A DNA stretch of 64,000 nucleotides, from the NCBI GenBank assembly GCA_963842335.1, contig CAWJGF010000006.1, positions 20,174 through 84,173 of the forward strand. Direction: 5' to 3'. Shown here in pieces: positions 59,009 through 64,000 of the stretch (position 1 is the first letter of the stretch; every line of letters starts with the position of its first letter). The position numbers were made by a program, and so were the translations under genes. Origin of the DNA: PALSA-600 sp963842335 (GTDB taxonomy: Bacteria; Actinomycetota; Thermoleophilia; Gaiellales; Gaiellaceae). The notes under the pieces were generated by a model. That model was not told the DNA's origin. It saw only the letters and a list, made by a program, of their open reading frames with translations, and ran no database searches.

Positions 59009-60864
59009 AGGCACGCCGCCTCCTCGGCTACAACCTGCTCTCGGCGGTCGTGCTCGGGATCGTTGGCTTCTACGTGGGCTGGTGGCTCGGTCACCAGATC
59101 ACAGGCCCGAGCCTCGCGTACTTCGACGACACGGGCCAGAACGACATCGCTCTCTTCCTCGCGTACATCCTCGGTGTCGTCGGATTCCTCTTCGGACTCG
59201 GCTTCATGAGCTATCCGATCCAGCGCCTGCTCGGCAAGCCGCCGTCGCTTCGCGAGAAGGAGACCGCCGGGCCGGGCCGCTACTTCACGCTCTGTACAGA
59301 CCACAAGGTCGTCGGCATCCAGTACCTCATCGGGATCGGCTTCTTCATCTTCACCGGTGGCGTGAACGCGATGCTCATCCGCTTCGAGCTCCTCAGCCCG
59401 ACAAAGGAGGCGTTCAACGCGAACAACTACCTCACGATCGTCGGGCTTCACGGCACGATGATGATGGGGATGATGACGAGCGGGATCCTCGGTCCGTTCG
59501 CGAACTATCTGGTGCCGATCATGATCGGCGCGCGGCGGATGGCATTCCCCCGCATCGAGGCCCTGACATTCTGGCTCCTGATGCTCGCGGGGGTCATCTT
59601 GATGACCACCGTCGGCTACGGCGGCTTCCCGACCGGTTGGACCGGCTACGCGCCGCTGAACGTCCAGGCGAACATGGGGATGGACAGTTACATCGTCTTC
59701 TTCGCGCTTGTCGGCGTTTCGATGTCGTTGCTCGGCATGAACATCCTCGCGACCGTGATCACGATGCGCGCGCCCGGGATGACGTGGAGCCGGCTGCCGA
59801 TCTTCGTGTGGGGCGTGATCTCGACCGCGATCCTCATGCTGCTCGCGGCGCCGGTCCTGATCTCAACCCTCTTCATGGTCGCGCTCGACCGCACGGCGCA
59901 GACGGGATTCTTCAACGATCAGGCCGGTGGCAGTCCCTACCTCTACCAGAACCTCTTCTGGATCTTTGGCCATCCCGAGGTGTACATCCTCGCCCTGCCC
60001 GGCATGGGGATCGTGCTCGAGATCCTGCCGGTCTTCACCCGGAAGCCACTCTGGGGCTACCGGCTCGCCGTCACAGGCATGCTCGGCATCACGCTCCTCT
60101 CATGGCTCGTGTGGCAGCACCACCTCTTCGTCAGCGGCATCAACGCCGACCTGCGGCCCTTCTACATGCTCTCGACCGAGTTGATCTCGCTGCCGACGGG
60201 GTTCATCTTCATCTGTGCGCTCGGCACGCTCTGGCAGGCGCGTATCCGGCTGACGGTGCCGATGTTGTTCACTCTCGCCTGGCTCTTCAACTTCCTGATC
60301 GGCGGGTTGTCGGGTGTGTTCCTTTCGGACGTCCCGAGCGATGTGACGACGCACGGCAGCTTCTTCTCGATGGCCCACTTCCACTACACGATCATGGGTG
60401 GCCTGCTCTTCTCGTTCTTCGCTGCAATCTATTTCTGGGTGCCGAAGATGACGGGCTTCGCGATCAATGAGCGGTGGGGCAAGATCCACTTCTGGTCGAT
60501 GTTCCTCGCGTTCAACTCGACCTTTGGTCCGCTGCTGGTGATCGGCTTCCTCGGCATGCCGCGTCGCTCGGTGACGTACGCCGGGTACCTACACGGTGGC
60601 AACACCTGGGTATCGATCTCGGCGTTCTTCCTTGGCGCGTCGATGCTCGTCTTCATCGGCAATTTCACCTGGTCACAGGTGTTCGCCCGTGTGCCGGTTG
60701 GGGCGAATCCTTGGGGCTCGAAGTCGATCGAGTGGCAGTTGCCCTCGCCCGTGCCGGTCCACAACTTCGACCGCATCCCGACGTTCGGCCCGGATCCGTA
60801 CCCGTACGGCGTAGAAGGCGCAACTGGCCGCATCGCGACCGTGCCGGCGAGGCCGACGGTATGA
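59005..60864 (+). CDS. coxA: Cytochrome c oxidase subunit I with N-terminal extension
   Basis: A 619-residue heme-copper oxidase core subunit. About 90 residues with two extra membrane helices precede the canonical start (TLCTDHKVVGIQYLIGIGFF). Low-spin heme His is in IVGLHGTMMMGMM and HFHYTIMGG; CuB ligands are in FWIFGHPEVYILALPGMGIV, with the cross-linked Tyr, and in LVWQHHLFVSGI. By alignment from memory the D-channel Asp (IGAPDMAFPR) reads IGARRMAFPR, and the K-channel Lys (PTGIKVFSW) reads PTGFIFICA. This is a complete but non-canonical oxidase. Confidence 0.93.
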   Translation: MKARRLLGYNLLSAVVLGIVGFYVGWWLGHQITGPSLAYFDDTGQNDIALFLAYILGVVGFLFGLGFMSYPIQRLLGKPPSLREKETAGPGRYFTLCTDHKVVGIQYLIGIGFFIFTGGVNAMLIRFELLSPTKEAFNANNYLTIVGLHGTMMMGMMTSGILGPFANYLVPIMIGARRMAFPRIEALTFWLLMLAGVILMTTVGYGGFPTGWTGYAPLNVQANMGMDSYIVFFALVGVSMSLLGMNILATVITMRAPGMTWSRLPIFVWGVISTAILMLLAAPVLISTLFMVALDRTAQTGFFNDQAGGSPYLYQNLFWIFGHPEVYILALPGMGIVLEILPVFTRKPLWGYRLAVTGMLGITLLSWLVWQHHLFVSGINADLRPFYMLSTELISLPTGFIFICALGTLWQARIRLTVPMLFTLAWLFNFLIGGLSGVFLSDVPSDVTTHGSFFSMAHFHYTIMGGLLFSFFAAIYFWVPKMTGFAINERWGKIHFWSMFLAFNSTFGPLLVIGFLGMPRRSVTYAGYLHGGNTWVSISAFFLGASMLVFIGNFTWSQVFARVPVGANPWGSKSIEWQLPSPVPVHNFDRIPTFGPDPYPYGVEGATGRIATVPARPTV

Positions 60865-61541
60865 CCGAGCTTGCAGCACACTCCACTGATTACAGCGTCG
60901 TCGAGAGTGAGCCTCCTGAGGTCATGGCGCGCAACCTGCGGATCGCGTCGCATCTCTGGTCGAGCGCGGCGGCCTTTTTCTTCGCAGCGTTTCTCTTCGC
61001 ATACTTCTATCTCCGCTCCCTCGACTCGTCGGCGGTTTGGCGCCCGAAGCACGTCGATCCGTCGTTCACACTTGGAACGCTCGCCACGCTCGCGCTCGTC
61101 GGGGCTGCGGTGGTCTTGCGGCTCGGTCTCGCTGACCATCGCGCGGAGAGACGTAGCGCCTGGCGTATCAAAGGGGCCGGCACGCTTGTCTTGCTCGTCT
61201 GCATGATCGTCCTGCAGATCGTCGAGTGGTCAACGCAGGGCTTTGGGCCGACCGACGGCCCCTACGCGAGCGTGTATCTGGGCTGGACAGGGCTTCTGAC
61301 GATCTTCGTGGTGGGTCTCGCATACTGGGTCGAGACGACGCTCGCGACGTCGGTTCGGTACCGCAACGCCGAACGGGGGTCGCTCCCGAAGGGCCACGGA
61401 TCAGGCGACGCTGATCGCACTGCGCCGGACATTGCGGACCCGGTGTCGCTCATCCGCCCCGAACTCGAAGCCGTGTCGTTCTTCGCGCTCTTCCTCGCGG
61501 GGATCGCCGTCGTCACCTGGTTCATCCTCTACGTGATCTAG
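60861..61541 (+). CDS. coxC: Cytochrome c oxidase subunit III-like protein
   Basis: A 226-residue membrane protein with about five helices, corresponding to the short form of subunit III. It begins after ~30 polar residues with ASHLWSSAAAFFFAAFLFAY then FYLR, and has LVLLVCMIVLQIVEWSTQGF with the conserved helix-IV pattern and a final helix FFALFLAGIAVVTWFILYVI. ATG 60861 overlaps the coxA stop. It probably stabilises subunit I. Confidence 0.85.
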   Translation: MTELAAHSTDYSVVESEPPEVMARNLRIASHLWSSAAAFFFAAFLFAYFYLRSLDSSAVWRPKHVDPSFTLGTLATLALVGAAVVLRLGLADHRAERRSAWRIKGAGTLVLLVCMIVLQIVEWSTQGFGPTDGPYASVYLGWTGLLTIFVVGLAYWVETTLATSVRYRNAERGSLPKGHGSGDADRTAPDIADPVSLIRPELEAVSFFALFLAGIAVVTWFILYVI

Positions 61542-61543
61542 CC

Positions 61544-62398
61544 ATGGGGTTTCTGATCCGTTCGTCGAACTGGCCGGTCGAGTGGCCGCTCGCAGCGATC
61601 GCGATCGCCGGGCTGCTCTACCTCCTCGGCGGGCGCATGAGTGCGACGGCCAGCGACGCCGGGAAACGCTGGCGGGGCGCCGCGTTCTACACAGGCCTCG
61701 TAACGCTTGCGCTCGCGGTGGGCTCACCGGTCGACGCCTACGCGGGGGAGCTCTTCTGGGTCCACATGGTGCAACACGTCCTCCTGATGATGGTTGCCCC
61801 GCCGCTGCTCCTGATCGGGCGTCCCTGGCCGCGCATCCTGCGCCCGCTGCCGCTCGGTCTTCGTCGCCCGCTTGCGCGCGGCATGCTGGTAGGCCCGGCG
61901 CTCGCGCCCGTACGGAGAACGCTCAGCTGGATCGCGACACCGCTCCCGGCGTTCGCGCTTTTCAACGGCATGCTCCTGCTCTGGCACCTGCCGGTCCTGT
62001 ACGACCTCACCCTGCGCGACGGGCCGATGCATGATCTCGAGCACGCTCTGTTCTTCGGTACAGCGCTCCTCTTCTGGGTGCACCTCGTACCCGGCGCGTC
62101 CGGACGGCCGCAGCTCGGGGATGGCGGCCGCGCGATCTACGGCACCGCGGCGCTCGCCGTCAGTTGGGTGCTTGCGGTCGTGCTCGGTCTCGCTCCCGAG
62201 CCCGTCTACGGCGCCTATGCGTCGCTCGCGCACCGGCCGGGCGGATTGTCGGCCTTGAGCGACCAGCAGCTTGCCGCCGGCGTGATGTGGGTGCCGGGCT
62301 CGGTGCCCTACTGCATCGTGCTCGTGGTCGCCTCGTTGCGGTGGCTCGACCCGGCGACGGGTCCTGGGCGCCGGAGGGGTCTCGCCGGTGAGCACTGA
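61544..62398 (+). CDS. ctaG: Cytochrome c oxidase assembly factor CtaG (caa3 type)
   Basis: A 284-residue membrane protein of the caa3-CtaG family with about seven helices and several conserved His residues. The hallmark FWVHMVQHVLLMMVAPPLLL is present, followed by FNGMLLLWHLPVLYDLTLRD and DLEHALFFGTALLFWVHLVP. It is needed to assemble the copper centres of oxidase. It starts 2 bp behind the coxC stop. Confidence 0.93.
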   Translation: MGFLIRSSNWPVEWPLAAIAIAGLLYLLGGRMSATASDAGKRWRGAAFYTGLVTLALAVGSPVDAYAGELFWVHMVQHVLLMMVAPPLLLIGRPWPRILRPLPLGLRRPLARGMLVGPALAPVRRTLSWIATPLPAFALFNGMLLLWHLPVLYDLTLRDGPMHDLEHALFFGTALLFWVHLVPGASGRPQLGDGGRAIYGTAALAVSWVLAVVLGLAPEPVYGAYASLAHRPGGLSALSDQQLAAGVMWVPGSVPYCIVLVVASLRWLDPATGPGRRRGLAGEH

Positions 62399-62422
62399 CA
62401 ATTGTCGACTGAGGGGGATGCC

Positions 62423-62536
62423 ATGGCCGCTTCATTCCTGACCGGCTCGCTGCTGACGCTCTTGATCCCTCTCGGCCTGCTCGTTGCAGTAGGGCTGTAC
62501 TGGTGGTTCGTCGCGCGAAGCCGGGACGAGTTCTGA
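62423..62536 (+). CDS. 37-residue membrane protein of the oxidase operon
   Basis: ATG 62423 opens MAASFLTGSLLTLLIPLGLL then VAVGLYWWFVARSRDEF and stop. It has a GGGGGA ribosome-binding site at ideal spacing and its stop overlaps the SCO1 start (TGATG), so it is a real coding gene by context. It is one hydrophobic helix with a polar C-terminus. It may be a small oxidase subunit or assembly factor, a role filled by short single-helix subunits in other oxidases. Confidence 0.7.
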   Translation: MAASFLTGSLLTLLIPLGLLVAVGLYWWFVARSRDEF

Positions 62537-63159
62537 TGCAGCGTCGGTGGTTCATTGCCGGGGTTGGTTCCGCCGCGATCGTCGGCATCGCGATCGGCAT
62601 CGCATTCCACAAGCAGCTGACAGGCTCCGCCGCCGCCGAGCCGGTGCGCACTCAGCTCCACGGCCAGGCGACGTGGCCGTCCGGGCAGCGCCCGGCGCCC
62701 GCCTTCGCGTTGCGTGATCAAACGGGACGACGAGTGACGCTGGCTTCGCTGGCCGGGCGGACGGTCGCACTCACGTTCCTCGACTCGCTCTGCAAAGAGT
62801 CCTGCCCGATCGAAGGGCGGATGCTCGCCTCGGCGATCCGCCAGGTTAGTGGCCCGGGGCGGCCACAGCTGCTCGTCGTCAGCGTCGATCCCGCCGGCGA
62901 CACACCCCGCACCGTCGCGCGCGCTCTCCACAAGTGGAAGCTACCCGCCGACACGCTCTGGCTCCTCGGAACCCATGCGCAGCTGAAGCCCGTGTGGAAC
63001 GCCTACCAAATCACGGTCGACCCAGTTTCCGGCGACATCATTCACAGCACCGCGGTGTATCTCATCGACCGGAAAGGTGACGAGCGGGCGGGATTCTTGA
63101 TGCCCTTCGTCCCCGGACTCGTCACGGACGACTTCCGTCTGCTCGGAGCCGAGAGCTAG
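62536..63159 (+). CDS. SCO1/SenC family copper chaperone
   Basis: A 207-residue membrane-anchored thioredoxin-fold protein that delivers copper to CuA. After an anchor (FIAGVGSAAIVGIAIGIAFH) the domain has FALRDQTGRRVTLASLAGRT, the copper motif FLDSLCKESCPIEGRML (C-x3-C), and the distal His in GDIIHSTAVYLIDRKGDE. All three copper ligands are kept. It is the last gene of the operon and completes the set of CuA and CuB assembly factors together with CtaG. Confidence 0.92.
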   Translation: MQRRWFIAGVGSAAIVGIAIGIAFHKQLTGSAAAEPVRTQLHGQATWPSGQRPAPAFALRDQTGRRVTLASLAGRTVALTFLDSLCKESCPIEGRMLASAIRQVSGPGRPQLLVVSVDPAGDTPRTVARALHKWKLPADTLWLLGTHAQLKPVWNAYQITVDPVSGDIIHSTAVYLIDRKGDERAGFLMPFVPGLVTDDFRLLGAES

Positions 63160-63361
63160 ATCCGCCCCAGCCTCACGCGGCTCAGTCACACTCCGCCCCG
63201 GTTGAGGCGTCCCTTGCGCCTGAAAGAAGACATCGTGTCGTCCGCTCAGGCGAAGACTGTTGCCGAACTTTGCCCATCTAAGGCGGCCCGAGCCGGTCCA
63301 AGGCGATCTGACACGACCGAACGATGGGGGAGAGGACGTTATCCGACCTGGCAACGGATGA
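63160..63361. other. Gap between SCO1 and the duplicated tRNA half
   Basis: About 200 bp with no supported gene. No integrase remnant could be recognised on either strand. The 5' half of a tRNA is absent in front of the repeat at 63362. Confidence 0.5.
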
Positions 63362-63398
63362 CTCATAACCCGGAGGTCGCAGGTTCAAATCCTGCCCC
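63362..63398 (+). repeat. Right copy of the 37-bp direct repeat (attR candidate)
   Basis: Identical to 48875-48911, the 3' half of the initiator tRNA, in the same orientation 14,487 bp away. The next bases (TCGCTACTCGAAAAGG) differ from the left copy by a few changes, and a matching terminator follows. There is no D-arm or 5' acceptor strand, so it is not a working tRNA. Confidence 0.8.
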
Positions 63399-63413
63399 TC
63401 GCTACTCGAAAAG

Positions 63414-63434
63414 GCCCCGGAGACGGGGCTTTCT
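63414..63434 (+). terminator. Terminator copy behind the duplicated tRNA half
   Basis: GCCCCG (63414-63419), GAGA loop and CGGGGC (63424-63429) followed by TTTCTCTT. It corresponds to the terminator behind the intact tRNA at 48920-48946, with a GAGA instead of GAAA loop. Confidence 0.75.
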
Positions 63435-63475
63435 CTTGGCGCGCGCGCGCTGCGCAGCTCCCTCAAAAGCGCAGA

Positions 63476-63826
63476 TCAGCGCGGCGGCCAGCCGACACGG
63501 ACCTCGTTGCCGTCCGGATCGAACATCGTGAACGCGCGCATGCCGTAGTTCGTGTGTGCGAGCGGCGTGAAGCGGGCGGAGGCGTGTGCGCTCGTCCACC
63601 ACTGGTCGTAGAGCGCGTCGATGTCCTCGGCGTACACGAAGCAGCTTCCCGGCCCGCGCTCGCCGAGCAGGGGCCCGACGAAGTGGAGCTCGCAGCCGTC
63701 GTGCTCGAGGATCAGGTAGTCCCACTCCTCGGGCGGAGCGCCTTTGCTCGTGAAGCCGAGGCTGCTGTAGAACGCGAGGGTCGCCTGAATGTCACGGCTC
63801 GCGAGGAGCGGGAGGGCACGGTTCAC
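63476..63826 (-). CDS. VOC-family protein (bleomycin-resistance/glyoxalase-like)
   Basis: A 116-residue single-domain vicinal-oxygen-chelate protein. It has LPLLASRDIQATLAFYSSLG, LILEHDGCELHFVG and the final strand FTMFDPDGNEVRVGWPP. The layout fits bleomycin-binding resistance proteins, which act as dimers that sequester the drug, but many relatives have other ligands. It lies just outside the right repeat, so it belongs to the chromosome side of the candidate island. Confidence 0.88.
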   Translation of the reverse strand: MNRALPLLASRDIQATLAFYSSLGFTSKGAPPEEWDYLILEHDGCELHFVGPLLGERGPGSCFVYAEDIDALYDQWWTSAHASARFTPLAHTNYGMRAFTMFDPDGNEVRVGWPPR

Positions 63827-63921
63827 AGGCTCGACTATACGGATCGAGTTGGCAACGGCTCGACGTCATCAATGACTCAACTAGGCCATGGCGATCCGAT
63901 GCGACATGGGCAACCATGGAG

Positions 63922-63999
63922 CTAGATCGCGGACAGTCGGTCGAGGTCCCGGTTGCCTAGCGCGATGGCGCTCAGTCGAGAGTCGAAGGGTGTGGATCC
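63922..63999 (-). CDS. C-terminal end of an unknown protein (partial)
   Basis: Reading in from the right edge, the minus strand encodes about 25 residues (GSTPFDSRLSAIALGNRDLD then RLSAI) and stops at TAG 63924-63922. The codon pattern fits the neighbouring genes, but no family can be recognised from this length and the start lies outside the window. Confidence 0.3.
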   Translation of the reverse strand, partial: GSTPFDSRLSAIALGNRDLDRLSAI

Positions 64000-64000
64000 A

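Larger units (their letters stand above)
48875..63398. mobile_element. Candidate tRNA-fMet-integrated genomic island, about 14.5 kb
   Basis: The two 37-bp direct repeats bound a segment holding a DUF4407 protein, two two-component systems, stress and transcription factors, a RES-domain protein, small membrane proteins and a cytochrome oxidase operon. No integrase, relaxase or phage gene is visible inside, so the element would be decayed or mobilised in trans. An alternative is an old tandem duplication of the tRNA with loss of one 5' half. Base composition looks similar to the flanks by eye. Confidence 0.5.

Noticed and set aside
63278..63466. A minus-strand frame containing QDLNLRPPGYES and the similar NLRPPGYEPGELPDCS frame at 48614-48901
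   Set aside because: Both are antisense translations of the initiator tRNA and its duplicated half. This word is a well-known false protein in annotations.

Overview
This is a high-GC window with dense gene packing, frequent GTG/TTG starts and many 1-8 nt gene overlaps. The content includes an AddA/AddB-type repair helicase-nuclease pair, a three-subunit proton-pumping transhydrogenase, the GlgE/TreS/maltokinase pathway, DUF1707-FHA and DUF3105 proteins, LuxR- and OmpR-type two-component systems and a CtaG/SCO cytochrome oxidase operon. Together these suggest a soil actinobacterium of a deep lineage such as Thermoleophilia/Gaiellales. That placement is an inference from gene content; there is no rRNA or other phylogenetic marker in the window.

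Layout. 1-1,000: the tail of a LuxR-type regulator and a GrpB-like gene cut off by an IS110 transposase fragment. 1,030-5,340: a creatininase-family amidohydrolase, a SigG-like ECF sigma factor divergent from an MFS exporter across a perfect 10+10 bp palindrome, then an ornithine-cyclodeaminase-family enzyme coupled to pntB-pntA2-pntA1. 8,160-18,100: DedA, an isocitrate/isopropylmalate-type dehydrogenase, topoisomerase IB, a small zinc-ribbon protein, AddB-like and AddA-like proteins and endonuclease III. 18,115-24,310: PAS, TOPRIM and cupin proteins, a CorA-like transporter, thioredoxin reductase and RmuC, with two tandem UUCG-capped RNA hairpins upstream of rmuC. 24,588-28,806: DinG-like helicase, DUF3105 protein, tRNA-Leu(UAA), a small patch of AT-rich dyad repeats and an archaeal-type P-loop ATPase.

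28,803-42,207 is an alpha-glucan/trehalose supercluster. malQ is divergent from glgE-treS-mak-glgB-treZ-glgX-treY, seven genes that mostly overlap by 4-8 nt. They join the maltose-1-phosphate route (TreS, Mak, GlgE, GlgB) to the TreX/TreY/TreZ route from glycogen to trehalose. 42,204-48,840 holds a frameshifted double DivIVA-like gene, a structured leader with a strong terminator ahead of a glutamate dehydrogenase-CBS pair, an FMN reductase, YceI, a lipoprotein, a Ppx/GppA phosphatase and a PAP2 membrane enzyme.

An intact initiator tRNA-Met lies at 48,843-48,916. A 37-bp perfect copy of its 3' half, followed by a matching terminator, recurs in the same orientation at 63,362-63,398, so the ~14.5 kb between them looks like a decayed tRNA-integrated island. 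It carries a DUF4407 protein, two two-component systems, a universal stress protein, a GreA-like factor with a changed acidic tip, an orphan RES-domain protein missing its usual Glu, a DUF1707-FHA protein, several very small membrane proteins and a full cytochrome oxidase operon. The oxidase operon runs cupredoxin, coxB, coxA, coxC, ctaG, a 37-aa protein and SCO1. By alignment from memory its subunit I lacks the usual D- and K-channel entry residues. No recombinase is visible inside. The window ends with a VOC-family protein and the tail of another gene.
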